A stretch of DNA of 64,000 bases from assembly GCF_010614725.1 (NCBI RefSeq), contig NZ_JAAEHL010000003.1:62001-126000 (forward strand). Direction: 5' to 3'. Each line of letters starts with the position of its first letter. Position 1 is the stretch's first letter. The notes under the pieces are model-generated. The model saw nothing but the letters and a program-made list of their open reading frames with translations, did not search any database and had not been told where the DNA came from. Shown here in pieces: positions 1 to 9,196 of this stretch. The position numbers and the translations under genes were made by a program. Origin of the DNA: Flavobacterium ajazii (GTDB lineage Bacteria > Bacteroidota > Bacteroidia > Flavobacteriales > Flavobacteriaceae).

Positions 1-128
1 TGTAAAATAGCTTCGGCGCTTGTTGGGTAATCGGTAATGATCTGTCCTAAATTGTGCCATGCTGTTTGTTTAGTGCTGAAAAAACTGTGTTTTCCTGACT
101 GCTCGTTGTAATTTATATTATGTGCCAT
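1..128 (-). CDS. DUF932 (phage/plasmid-like) protein, N-terminal fragment
   Basis: This is a partial reading frame on the minus strand that starts with ATG at 126-128 and runs off the left edge. The visible 42 residues begin MAHNINYNEQSGKHSFFS and continue through KQTAWHNLGQ, the usual start of DUF932 proteins carried by Bacteroidota ICEs and plasmids. Their function is unknown, but they sit among replication and recombination genes. It lies 31 bp downstream of ssb in the same direction, so the two are probably one operon. Confidence 0.75.
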   Translation of the reverse strand, partial: MAHNINYNEQSGKHSFFSTKQTAWHNLGQIITDYPTSAEAIL

Positions 129-159
129 GATGTTAAATTTTAAGTTATTGTTATGTTTG

Positions 160-546
160 TTAAAAAGGTACGTCCTGTGCTTTTTTTGCTTTCTTTTCCT
201 TTACTGTTGAACTGGCTTTAGCTGTTTCTTCTTTTTTAGGAAAAACCAAAATTTTAATGTTATTGGTGTGAAAGGTCAAAGTGCCCACTGCTACACCTTC
301 GCTGTTATTGTACACATTCAAACCAATGCGTCCAAAGAGCTGTACTAGAGTTCCTTTTTTAAGCCACTGTGCTGTTGTGGCATTCAGCCAATAGGAACAA
401 TTGATATAGGTTGTTACTTCTTTTACTTCTGTACTGCCTTTAGGCTTGTAGGTGTCATTGATGGCAATACTGAAATTGACTACTTGTTTGTCCCCGTTCA
501 CTTTTTGAACTGATGCATCTGCTGTTACTCGTCCTGTGATTTCCAT
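160..546 (-). CDS. ssb: Single-stranded DNA-binding protein (ICE-borne)
   Basis: A 128-residue SSB with one OB-fold domain at about residues 1-105. It begins MEITGRVTADASV and contains a typical YINCSYW strand and LFGRIGLNVY. A basic, charged tail (about 105-128) ends in DVPF, close to the acidic D-x-P-F tip by which SSBs recruit partner proteins. It is expected to coat single-stranded DNA during conjugative transfer and replication of the element. It is shorter than chromosomal SSBs, as is normal for ICE copies. It reads into the DUF932 gene; upstream lies a GC-rich foldable stretch. Confidence 0.9.
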   Translation of the reverse strand: MEITGRVTADASVQKVNGDKQVVNFSIAINDTYKPKGSTEVKEVTTYINCSYWLNATTAQWLKKGTLVQLFGRIGLNVYNNSEGVAVGTLTFHTNNIKILVFPKKEETAKASSTVKEKKAKKAQDVPF

Positions 547-639
547 AATTTTAATTTTTAAAGATTACTACTGTTTACTTTTCTCTAATCCTGCCCTAAC
601 AAAAAATGTTTTCAAAAGAAAAAACGGGAAAAAAGAAAG

Positions 640-745
640 CAAGATGCCAGTGGATTAAGGATGCGCAAGTGCTATAAGTCCCGAAGGGTGGCAAGGGGAA
701 CGCCGCCATTATGCGCACGCAGCATGCTTGAGCCACTATCTTAGC
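640..745. other. GC-rich, foldable intergenic element upstream of ssb
   Basis: This patch stands out in the otherwise AT-rich 547-1195 gap. It carries TGCGCA at both ends of an interval (about 662-667 and 711-716), a CCCGAAGGG mini-hairpin near 680, and GGCAAGGGGAACGCC near 690-705. No reading frame covers it. From memory, similar GC-rich stretches occur ahead of ssb in Flavobacteriia ICEs, so a leader RNA, small RNA or transfer-related site are all possible. The remainder of the gap (about 750-1195) is AT-rich and shows nothing I can name. Confidence 0.4.
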
Positions 746-1195
746 TGCCCTTTTAGTCCGTTTCGAGTGAAAGCTTTAAGTGAAATTTTTGAAGTGTCTT
801 TATAATGGAGTTTTAAATCATCAGAAAAAAATGAAAATATAGAATCTCAAACAAGATTCAATTATCTCGTCTATCCAAATAGATTTAGAAGAAAATCAAT
901 GATAGGAATAGCTGGAAGGACGATGGAATGTCAATAAGTATTACTGCTTTACAGCAATTTATTTTGAAACAGCTCATTGGTATAGCTGAAAGATTCGCAT
1001 ATATAAAAATTAGAAATATTTTTTGTACTTGTAAGATTTATAGTTTAAAAACATCTAAATTGTTCCAGAAAGATCCCCTTGAATAGTAAAGTTTCACTGA
1101 GCAATGAAAAGTTCTGTAAGGGTTTGTTTGTGAGAAGTTTAACAGATAGTGAAAATTATATTTAATAAATAAGCATATACAGTAAAATTATAGCA

Positions 1196-2848
1196 ATGGA
1201 GCAAAACAGCATACAATTAAAGACTATTGGGAATTTGCTTCCTGATAGTTTTTTTATACCATCTTATCAAAGAGGATACAGATGGACCAGCAGAGAAGTA
1301 ATAGATTTATTAAATGACATTTCTAATTTCACTCCTAAAGAATTGGAAACGGGTGATAAAACATGGTATTGTTTACAGCCTGTTGTAGTAAAAAAACAGG
1401 AAAGTGTTTTTGAAGTTATAGATGGACAGCAGCGATTAACTACGATCTATTTAATACTGCATTATCTTAATCAGGGGTATGTCGAAGAGAGAAGAAGGAA
1501 ACTATTTGATTTAGACTACGAAACACGAGAAGGCTCGGCTGATTTCCTGAAAACAAAACTTTCGAACAAATGTATCGATGATTCTAATATTGACTACTTT
1601 TTTATTTCTGAAGCCTACCAAACAATTTCAAAATGGTTTTATGAACAGGGACAAGTACCAAATTTTGACATATCCTCCTTTGAATCAAAAATACTACACC
1701 ATACAAAAGTAATTTGGTATGAATCTGTTGGCGATGATTCTATAGCAATTTTTACAAGAATTAATAGTGGAAAAATCCCTTTGACAAATGGAGAGCTAAT
1801 CAAGGCATTATTTTTAAATAGTTCAAATTTTAGCAAAATAGACCCTGAAAAAATTAAATTGCGACAATTAGAAATAGCTTCAGAATGGGATAAAATAGAG
1901 TACAGTCTACAAAATGAAAGTTTCTGGTGGTTCATAAACGAAAAAGAAAACAAGTTATCGACAAGGATTGAATTTATTTTTGATTTAATGTCAAATAAGA
2001 CAGATAAAGATGATGAACATTTTACTTTCAGATACTTTAATGACAAATTCGTAAAAAAAACAACTAAAGAAATAAATGCTAACTGGCTGGATGTTAAAAA
2101 ATATTTTCAAATTTTAGAAGAATGGTTTTCTGAGAGAGAACTATATCATAAAGTAGGTTTTCTTATTGTCAACGGAATCAAGATAAAGGAACTTTTAAAA
2201 TTGAATGAAAATAAATCTAAGAATGAATTTTTAAAAGAATTAAATGCTCAAATTACAGCCAAAGTACCAATTGACATTGATGAGTTAGAATATGGTAATG
2301 ATACATGGAAAATTAAAAACATATTATTGCTCCATAATATACAATCAATGCTAAATAATGAAAACGAAACTAATCGTTTTCCTTTTGACAGATACAAAAA
2401 AGAAAAATGGGATGTAGAGCATATAACAGCAGTTGCAGATAAATTATCTACAGAGAAACATCAGGAAGACTGGTTAAAAGATACTTTAAAGTTTGTTCCA
2501 AAAGAAAAAATAAAACCCGAATGGATTAATTACGATAAAGATTCTTTTTTGAAAACAGCAAAAGAAATTTCAGATGTTTTTACCGATGGAATTGATATTA
2601 ATGATATATCGAATCTTACGTTATTAGATTCCGCAACAAACAGGAGTTACAAAAACGCTGTTTTTCCTCTAAAACGAAGTACCATTATAGAGCGTGAAAA
2701 AACGGGTACATTTATTCCTTTGTGTACCAAAAATGTGTTTATGAAGTTTTACAACAAAGATGTTAGTCAGATGAGTATTTGGGGAAAAGAGGACAGAGAG
2801 GCATACCTAAATGACATTTTAACAACTTTAGAAATTTTTAAAAAATAG
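1196..2848 (+). CDS. GmrSD-like DUF262/DUF1524 protein (putative type IV restriction nuclease)
   Basis: A 550-residue protein. The N-terminal DUF262 (GmrS-like, nucleotide-dependent ParB-fold) domain shows PSYQRGYRWT at about 22-31 and IDGQQRLTT at about 74-82. The C-terminal DUF1524 (GmrD-like HNH nuclease) has WDVEHI at 405-410 and a later N-L-T-L-L-D...N-R-S-Y-K-N stretch (about 472-486) that supplies the remaining His-Me-finger positions. In known GmrSD enzymes this architecture cuts DNA carrying modified, for example glucosylated, cytosine. It is followed after 8 bp by a second DUF262 gene, so they are probably co-transcribed. Target specificity cannot be read from sequence. Confidence 0.85.
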   Translation: MEQNSIQLKTIGNLLPDSFFIPSYQRGYRWTSREVIDLLNDISNFTPKELETGDKTWYCLQPVVVKKQESVFEVIDGQQRLTTIYLILHYLNQGYVEERRRKLFDLDYETREGSADFLKTKLSNKCIDDSNIDYFFISEAYQTISKWFYEQGQVPNFDISSFESKILHHTKVIWYESVGDDSIAIFTRINSGKIPLTNGELIKALFLNSSNFSKIDPEKIKLRQLEIASEWDKIEYSLQNESFWWFINEKENKLSTRIEFIFDLMSNKTDKDDEHFTFRYFNDKFVKKTTKEINANWLDVKKYFQILEEWFSERELYHKVGFLIVNGIKIKELLKLNENKSKNEFLKELNAQITAKVPIDIDELEYGNDTWKIKNILLLHNIQSMLNNENETNRFPFDRYKKEKWDVEHITAVADKLSTEKHQEDWLKDTLKFVPKEKIKPEWINYDKDSFLKTAKEISDVFTDGIDINDISNLTLLDSATNRSYKNAVFPLKRSTIIEREKTGTFIPLCTKNVFMKFYNKDVSQMSIWGKEDREAYLNDILTTLEIFKK

Positions 2849-2856
2849 CGCAAAAG

Positions 2857-4854
2857 ATGAATTCAGATATAGAAACTTCAAAAACAATGTCTTTTTGGCA
2901 ATTACTACAATTACATAAAGTAGAAATACCTATTATTCAAAGAGATTATGCTCAGGGAAGAGAAGACAAATCAGAAATAAGACAAAGATTTTTAAACACG
3001 ATATTTAATGCTCTATCCTTAAATAAACCATTGGAATTAGATTTTATTTATGGAAGTGTTATTGATAATTGTATGCAGCCGTTGGATGGACAGCAACGTT
3101 TAACTACCCTTTTTCTTTTGCATTGGTATATTGCCTGCAAAGAAAACAAGATGGCCGACAAAGTTTTACTTGAAAATTTTACATACGAAACTAGAACAAG
3201 TTCACGTGAATTCTGTATTGAGCTGGTACAAAAAGGGATTAATTTCGTGAACCTGTTAGAAACCGATTATGACAAAAATGGTATTCCTAAAAATAACCAG
3301 TTTTCTAAAACTATAATTGATTCTTCCTGGTTTTTTCTGTCCTGGAAAAAAGACCCAACAATAAAAGCAATGCTCTTTATGTTAGATGCTATTCATCAAA
3401 AAGCAACTGATAAAAAGTTTGAAAACATAAAAGACTTTTGGCGTAAATTTACTGAAGATCATAGCATAACATTTAATTACATCGAACTGAAAGACTTTGG
3501 ACTTTCAGATGATTTATATATCAAGATGAATGCAAGAGGAAAACCTCTTACCGATTTTGAAAACTTTAAGGCTTCCTTTGAGAATAAAATCAAAATAGAA
3601 TTTTGGGAAGAAAAAATCACAAATCCAACTGAAAAATTTACTCATAAAATAGACACCATTTGGGCCGATTTATTTTGGACTGTTAAGGATGGGGAGAATT
3701 TAACAGACAGTCCCTCTATAAAAATTATTAGTTCTATTTTACTTAGTTGTCTAGCCTTATCTGAAAAAGAAAAAGATGCGAAAGAAAGACGAATTAGACA
3801 AATATTAAACCAGCCAAACGTTATTCAACCCGAAGATTTTGACTTCAATTCTTTTTGTTATTTGAAAGAAGCACTTGACGGATATTCAAGTGTAAAAGAT
3901 AAAATACAATTTAATTTCAATCTCTGGAGTTACTCAGATAATGAAATTAACTTTTTTGATACAATAGCAAAAGGGGATAAAATAGAATATCAGAAAATAG
4001 TATTATTTTATGCCCAAACCCAATATCTGCTAAATAATGGAGAAATAGACTCTACAAATTTCTCAGATTGGATTAGAGTAGCGAGAAATATAGTTGTGAA
4101 TTCAACTATTGACAGTGCAGAAACTTTTACAGGAGCAATTCGATTAATAAACGAATTATCAATTGGAAGCAAAGGTATAGGTATCTATAAGTATATTTCA
4201 GAAAATAGTATTAAATCTGAATTCGCTAAAGACCAAGTAAAGGAAGAAGTTACAAAGTCAAAAATAATCTGTTTTAATGATAGTTATAAAGAAATCATTT
4301 TCAAAACAGAAGACACAAATTTCTGTAAAGGGAGAATTACCATTGCATTAGATTCTATAGCATTTGATAAAAATAACATTGAATCTTTTTCTTCAGAAAA
4401 ATTATCTAAAATTGAAAAGGTATTAGATCATTATTTAAGTGATGATAATGATGTTTCAAATGACTTTAGAAGAGGTTTATTCACTATTGATGATAATCAT
4501 TTTTATAATTATTGGGATACATCTTGGCTATATGCTGTTGACGCGCCTAAAAGATGTATGATTGGAAGTATCTATGATTTAAAAAGTTTTGCTTACAAAG
4601 CCAATTTCAGGAAATATTTAATTGGGCTATTACAACAATTAACAGAGAAAGGATTAGATGAAATTATAGAAGGTTACGAAATTCCCATCGATATGCCCAA
4701 TTGGAAAATAAGGTTAATCAAAGAAAAAGGACTACTTGATTACAGCAACAAACATTATATCGCTATTAAAGAAGATGAATGCTGTTGGTTAATTCCTGAG
4801 AGTAAAGTAGCGAATAATAAAGAAGGAGCAAAAAAGTGTAAATTAATAAAGTAA
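2857..4854 (+). CDS. Second DUF262 domain protein, partner of the upstream GmrSD-like gene
   Basis: A 665-residue protein with its own DUF262 domain: IPIIQRDYAQGR at about 24-35 and LDGQQRLTT at about 76-84. No clear HNH (DUF1524) motif is visible in its C-terminal half, which ends in a domain I do not recognise (about 480-665). It lies 8 bp after the first DUF262 gene and is followed by a strong intrinsic terminator, so the pair forms a closed two-gene unit. It may act as a nuclease-less regulatory or sensing partner; that is inference. Paired DUF262 genes are common in Bacteroidota defence islands. Confidence 0.75.
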   Translation: MNSDIETSKTMSFWQLLQLHKVEIPIIQRDYAQGREDKSEIRQRFLNTIFNALSLNKPLELDFIYGSVIDNCMQPLDGQQRLTTLFLLHWYIACKENKMADKVLLENFTYETRTSSREFCIELVQKGINFVNLLETDYDKNGIPKNNQFSKTIIDSSWFFLSWKKDPTIKAMLFMLDAIHQKATDKKFENIKDFWRKFTEDHSITFNYIELKDFGLSDDLYIKMNARGKPLTDFENFKASFENKIKIEFWEEKITNPTEKFTHKIDTIWADLFWTVKDGENLTDSPSIKIISSILLSCLALSEKEKDAKERRIRQILNQPNVIQPEDFDFNSFCYLKEALDGYSSVKDKIQFNFNLWSYSDNEINFFDTIAKGDKIEYQKIVLFYAQTQYLLNNGEIDSTNFSDWIRVARNIVVNSTIDSAETFTGAIRLINELSIGSKGIGIYKYISENSIKSEFAKDQVKEEVTKSKIICFNDSYKEIIFKTEDTNFCKGRITIALDSIAFDKNNIESFSSEKLSKIEKVLDHYLSDDNDVSNDFRRGLFTIDDNHFYNYWDTSWLYAVDAPKRCMIGSIYDLKSFAYKANFRKYLIGLLQQLTEKGLDEIIEGYEIPIDMPNWKIRLIKEKGLLDYSNKHYIAIKEDECCWLIPESKVANNKEGAKKCKLIK

Positions 4855-4875
4855 TTATAGTTCTGAACGTTCTGA

Positions 4876-4904
4876 ACGACACTCAATATGAGTGTCGTTT
4901 TTAT
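4876..4904 (+). terminator. Intrinsic terminator after the DUF262 pair
   Basis: A perfect 10-bp stem (ACGACACTCA at 4876-4885 and TGAGTGTCGT at 4889-4898) with a 3-nt ATA loop, followed by a T-rich run. It lies 22 bp past the stop of the second DUF262 gene. Confidence 0.9.
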
Positions 4905-4979
4905 TTAAGAGAATTGGTATGTTGTTGAAACTTATATGAAAGCATCCTATCCATTACCTGTGTAATTAGAGCCGCTTTA

Positions 4980-6482
4980 CTATTTCTCTTTGATTTTTTC
5001 TTTTAAAACAGTAGTCAAATGATATCCGCCTGTTTGAGGAGCATCTCCTTTAAATTCTACCAAATCTGCATCCCGGAGCTGACTGATATAACGTTCAATA
5101 CTTTTTTTATTTATCTTAGTAATCTGTTCATAATCAGGAATTCTTTTTCCTTCGTTATCTGCAATTGCTTTTAAAAGAAGTATAAGTTTTATTTTCAAAG
5201 ATTTAGTTGCTCCCTCAATTGCTCCCTCAATTGCTCCCTCAATTGCTCCCTCAGTAGCTCCCTCAGTAGCTCCCTCAAGTTCTTTATTAGGATTACCAAT
5301 ACTAGCATTATCTTGATAAGAATCAATATTATTAAAAAATGTAAGTCTAACATCCGTTTCATTAGTTATCCATACTGGTTCTGCAAGACCAGCTACTTTA
5401 CAAGCATCTAATATCTTCAAAGTACCTCTTCCAATCTTTTCCATGAAACCTCTCAGAAATATAATATGAGCAATATCCGGATTTACAGGCATGGATAGAT
5501 GATTTTTTTTAAGCTCTGTAGCTTTTAACGGAGATTTTCCGGAATTGGATATCTCTAAACGATCCTTATAAATTAATATCGAAACTGATCCGGAAATAGA
5601 AAAATAGTCCCGATGTACTAATGCATTTATGATACCTTCCCGTAGTGCAGACATCGGAAATATATAATTGTCTTTACGCTTCCAATCGTTATCATTAAAT
5701 TTACTTGAAGTGGTTAAATGCTTTTCCAAAAATTTCAGTATTGATTCAATATTTTCAAAAAGGTTACCTTCCAAAAGTTGATCATCAAGAAATTTGTCCC
5801 CAGTTTTACCGTCCTGCAAAAATGCAATTCTAACCCTTGATTGCGGAATAAACCTGGCTGGATTTTTTGCAAAAAGAATGACAGCTGCATTGGTAAAACT
5901 TCCGTTTTGATATAGCCCAAAATGAGTTAAAAAAGCAATTGGCTCTTTTTTATATTCTTTTAGTTTGGTTTTATTTATTGTTTCATTAATTGTTTTCTGT
6001 ATTTCATCTAAGTCCAGATCTTCGAGATCAACACCCATTGCTAATTGTCTTTCCCAATGCAGTTCTGTGGACTGCCGATTGTGGATTAATTCTGAAATTT
6101 CGGTTGATGTCGCTTTGATTGTCTGGCTGCCTTTTCGATAATAAATTCCACCATTAAAAATATAAGGTTGCTTAGAACCGGTCCATACCTTGATCGAAAT
6201 AATTTTTTTATTCTGTAAAGGTTCAACTGATATCATAATGGGTGATTCCGGAATTATTTCTGCGTTCAAATATTCCGTTAATTCTGATTGTAATCTTTCT
6301 GGGTTTTCAACTCCAAGAACTTCTTTTTTTTCTCCAATACCAATTAGTACTTGACCTCCCTCGTTATTTAAAAAGCTACCTATCGTTTTACCAATAGTTT
6401 CCTTATTCACAACTTTTAGAAATTCGAGTTGATCGCTTTTGCCTTGTCTAAGTAAGCTCTCTATAAGTTCTTCGTTGTTCAT
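4980..6482 (-). CDS. AlbA_2 (Schlafen-like) and GHKL-type ATP-binding protein
   Basis: A 500-residue protein of the type often labelled 'RecG-like transcriptional regulator'. The N-terminal AlbA_2 domain (about 10-125) has FLNNEGGQVLIGIGE. A central region contains REGIINALVHRDY (about 287-300), the signature of the GHKL-like ATP-binding domain of this family. A low-complexity EGAT/EGAI spacer (about 402-425) leads to a C-terminal winged-helix-like segment (about 430-490). It overlaps the upstream DUF4062 gene by 4 bp (ATGA-type junction), which implies translational coupling. Members are found in defence islands; the biochemical role is not known. The EGA spacer is encoded by a perfect-period repeat that could vary in copy number. 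Confidence 0.8.
   Translation of the reverse strand: MNNEELIESLLRQGKSDQLEFLKVVNKETIGKTIGSFLNNEGGQVLIGIGEKKEVLGVENPERLQSELTEYLNAEIIPESPIMISVEPLQNKKIISIKVWTGSKQPYIFNGGIYYRKGSQTIKATSTEISELIHNRQSTELHWERQLAMGVDLEDLDLDEIQKTINETINKTKLKEYKKEPIAFLTHFGLYQNGSFTNAAVILFAKNPARFIPQSRVRIAFLQDGKTGDKFLDDQLLEGNLFENIESILKFLEKHLTTSSKFNDNDWKRKDNYIFPMSALREGIINALVHRDYFSISGSVSILIYKDRLEISNSGKSPLKATELKKNHLSMPVNPDIAHIIFLRGFMEKIGRGTLKILDACKVAGLAEPVWITNETDVRLTFFNNIDSYQDNASIGNPNKELEGATEGATEGAIEGAIEGAIEGATKSLKIKLILLLKAIADNEGKRIPDYEQITKINKKSIERYISQLRDADLVEFKGDAPQTGGYHLTTVLKEKIKEK
5209..5280 (-). repeat. Six 12-bp in-frame tandem repeats inside the AlbA_2 gene
   Basis: Six units, GCTCCCTCAATT three times, GCTCCCTCAGTA twice and GCTCCCTCAAGT once on the plus strand, encode a run of EGA(T/I) tetrapeptides. 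Unit length is a multiple of three, so slippage would lengthen or shorten the linker without breaking the frame. Confidence 0.95.
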
Positions 6483-7012
6483 TTTGTTCTATTTTGTAAT
6501 TCTTTCTTTCTAAGTGATATATCGTGAAATTGTGTACTAATGAAAAGGTGTATTTCACTTGTGTTAAAAAAGGGCTGGCACCAATCTTTTCTGGCAATAT
6601 TATACATATCTACAACCTTAACACTATCTAAAACAGAAGTTGATTTTATATCAAATCCATTTCTTTTTCCATCTTCTCCATGCATGAATTGATGCATTAA
6701 CTTTCGTGTATATTCAATATATTTATGAGTTACAAACCATCGGGGTTTATCAAGTTCTACAGCCTTCTCAAATTCCTTGTGGGTAATTCCGGAACCATAC
6801 CTTGGAAAAATAATTCCTAAAAACAAATCACAATTTTCTACAGCTTTAAGACAAGCTGCTTCCGGATTACTGCCAATCGGAACATAGATATTACCTTCTT
6901 TGGACATGATTACCTCATAACCAAAATTTTCTAATATATATTTGATCTGGTCAAGGTCGGATTCAGATCCGTAAACTGTTGACGATACCATTATTTTAAG
7001 CTTATTAACCAT
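6479..7012 (-). CDS. DUF4062 domain protein
   Basis: A 177-residue protein. The N-terminal half matches DUF4062: KIMVSSTVYGSESDL at about 6-20, a Rossmann-like strand CDLFLGIIFPRYGSGIT at about 60-77, and E-x-E...K-P. DUF4062 resembles TIR/nucleoside-deoxyribosyltransferase-like folds and often forms the sensor or effector part of conflict systems. The rest (about 95-177) is unassigned. It is the first gene of a two-gene operon with the AlbA_2/ATPase gene, whose ATG overlaps its stop. Confidence 0.75.
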   Translation of the reverse strand: MVNKLKIMVSSTVYGSESDLDQIKYILENFGYEVIMSKEGNIYVPIGSNPEAACLKAVENCDLFLGIIFPRYGSGITHKEFEKAVELDKPRWFVTHKYIEYTRKLMHQFMHGEDGKRNGFDIKSTSVLDSVKVVDMYNIARKDWCQPFFNTSEIHLFISTQFHDISLRKKELQNRTK

Positions 7013-7196
7013 TCGGGGTAGTTTTATTGTTTATTTCTTATTTCGATCAAGAGAAAGAAAAGATTACTATCAACGAAATTTAAATCAAAACAAATAATTC
7101 ATCTGCATTGTAAATATAACAATTTAAGCTAATATTACTTACACAAACAATTCTGTTCTAAAGTCATAGTATGTTTATTATTTCTAATCGGGAGTA

Positions 7197-9185
7197 TCAC
7201 TTCTTAATGACTAAATGGCTCAATTCAAGATCATTTAATAGTCTTTCTTTTTCAGCAAAAATAATGTCCTTGATATCTTTTTTTATCTGTAGGTAATTTC
7301 GTTGTACCATTGCATTATCGACTTTGCGAATGATAGGAATATCAATGTAATTATCCTGTTCTTTTTTCAGTGCTTCATGGTCATTTATTATTTCAGAATG
7401 AAAAGTTTTAAGTTCTATTTTGCAATCAGGATCATCGGCTACCATACCTACGAATTCACCGGAACTAAGTCCGGAAATTTTGGATGGAGGTACTGCTGAT
7501 TCCAACTGTTTGGAACGGCTGATTGAAGTATCTCCACTATTAATCGAAAGGCTTTCCCTGTCCTGCATGATCTTGCCGAAACGCTCTGATAATTGCTTAG
7601 CAGTATCTCCGGTAACCTGTCCGCTGACTATGTTCCCAACAATATTCATAATCACATCGGCCTGTTCCCGTCCATAATCTTTACGCAGCTGGCTAAAATC
7701 CTGAATTCCCAAACAGGTTGCTACTTTATTACTTCTTGCAGTTGCAATTAGACTATCCATATTGTTGAGATAAATAGTTGGAAATTCATCGAATATCAAA
7801 CTGCTTTTCTGTTTGTTCTTTTGGTTTACCTGCTTTACCAATCGGTTTACATAAAGTGATAATACAGCTCCATATATCTGGATTTTCTGCGGATTATTTC
7901 CCATACATACAATCTTGGGATCGTCTGGATTATTGATGTCCAATGTGAAATCGCTGCCAGACAAAACATAATACAATTGTGGTGAGGAAAGCCTTGCCAT
8001 AGCGATTTTTGCCGAGGCAATTTGTCCCTCTAATTGGTCCATAACATTATTCAGGTAGGCATTCACAAAGGGATTAATAAGTACCTCAATTTCTTTTTCG
8101 GTTCTAAGTAGAGTAAACAGACTATCGTAATCTTCCTGCATGAGTTCAATTACATGGGGAAGTGTACAGAATTCGCCGTCTTTGTATTTCCGCAGATACC
8201 ATATTATGGCGGAAAGAAAATTAATCGGAGATTCTACAAAAAAGTCACCCTGTCTTTTGATCCATTCCCTGTTGAGTCCCAGTAAAATAGTCCGGGCTGA
8301 TTCGGAGGCATCGGTAATATCACTCATACCAGACGGCTCTAACGGATTACACCGGTTGGTTCTGGTCAGGTCATCAAAATTAATAACATAAAACTGAGGT
8401 AATTTCGGGTATAGATGTTTGTATTTAAGCCAGGTATTGTAGACAATTCTAGTCAGGTCATCAAACTTGAAATCATAGACAAACATGGTGAATTTTTTCC
8501 GTATGTGCTGGGTAATAACATGGCGTATAACGAAATAAGATTTCCCGGATCCGGGAGTACCTGAAACCAGCAATCCCCGAAAGGGATTAATAATATTTAT
8601 CCAGCTGTCCCGTAACTTATCCTTTAAATGATATTTGGCAGGCAGATTAATAGAATATTCATTTTCCAGAAGTCTTTCTTCCTGAGGAAAAGTTTCATTT
8701 TCTTTATTAAAAATATCTTTGCTGTTGAGCCTGTTTTTTATAATACGCGAGAGTAATGTACCGCCGGAAAGGATCAGAAGAAATCCGCTCGACGTTAGAG
8801 TCATGTAGGTAATTGCTGCCAGCATCAGTTCTATTTTAAGGTATAGTGAAAGGCCGCTTATAAAATAAATTAGAATACCAGTAATGATGTAGGCGAAAGC
8901 TATTTTGTAATTCAGTTTTTCATCTTTTCGCCCTTTAACACCAATTAAGGAAATAATCAAAAATCCCAGCGCAAAAAGTTTAGATTTATGAAAATCACTG
9001 AATAATCCTGTCTGGTAGATATTACCCATAATTTTATCACTAAACCCACTAACCAGATTCCAATGCTGAAAGGCAGCGTAGCAGTAATAATAAAAATGAA
9101 TTACTAAAATAATGATGCCAATTAGTCTTGTCATATCTAAGACCTTTCTTAGCGCCTGTTCGTTTTCTCCTGTCTGCATAGCCAT
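7197..9185 (-). CDS. mobC: Type IV coupling protein (TraG/VirD4-like), Bacteroidota MobC
   Basis: A 662-residue conjugative coupling ATPase that links the relaxosome to the type IV secretion channel at the inner membrane. Several hydrophobic segments lie in the first ~150 residues. Walker A is GTPGSGKS (about 205-212), a Walker B-like SSLIFDEFPTIYL follows (about 465-477), and ARSNKVATCLGIQDFSQL (about 483-500) is typical of TraG/TraD ATPases. It lies 11 bp after mobB, the last gene of a mobA-mobB-mobC operon. In this lineage 'MobC' names the coupling protein, not the small relaxosome accessory protein. Confidence 0.9.
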   Translation of the reverse strand: MAMQTGENEQALRKVLDMTRLIGIIILVIHFYYYCYAAFQHWNLVSGFSDKIMGNIYQTGLFSDFHKSKLFALGFLIISLIGVKGRKDEKLNYKIAFAYIITGILIYFISGLSLYLKIELMLAAITYMTLTSSGFLLILSGGTLLSRIIKNRLNSKDIFNKENETFPQEERLLENEYSINLPAKYHLKDKLRDSWINIINPFRGLLVSGTPGSGKSYFVIRHVITQHIRKKFTMFVYDFKFDDLTRIVYNTWLKYKHLYPKLPQFYVINFDDLTRTNRCNPLEPSGMSDITDASESARTILLGLNREWIKRQGDFFVESPINFLSAIIWYLRKYKDGEFCTLPHVIELMQEDYDSLFTLLRTEKEIEVLINPFVNAYLNNVMDQLEGQIASAKIAMARLSSPQLYYVLSGSDFTLDINNPDDPKIVCMGNNPQKIQIYGAVLSLYVNRLVKQVNQKNKQKSSLIFDEFPTIYLNNMDSLIATARSNKVATCLGIQDFSQLRKDYGREQADVIMNIVGNIVSGQVTGDTAKQLSERFGKIMQDRESLSINSGDTSISRSKQLESAVPPSKISGLSSGEFVGMVADDPDCKIELKTFHSEIINDHEALKKEQDNYIDIPIIRKVDNAMVQRNYLQIKKDIKDIIFAEKERLLNDLELSHLVIKK

Positions 9186-9196
9186 AATTTTAAATT

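Noticed and set aside
5209-5280. CRISPR-like array
   Set aside because: The 12-bp units have no spacers and encode an in-frame EGA linker.
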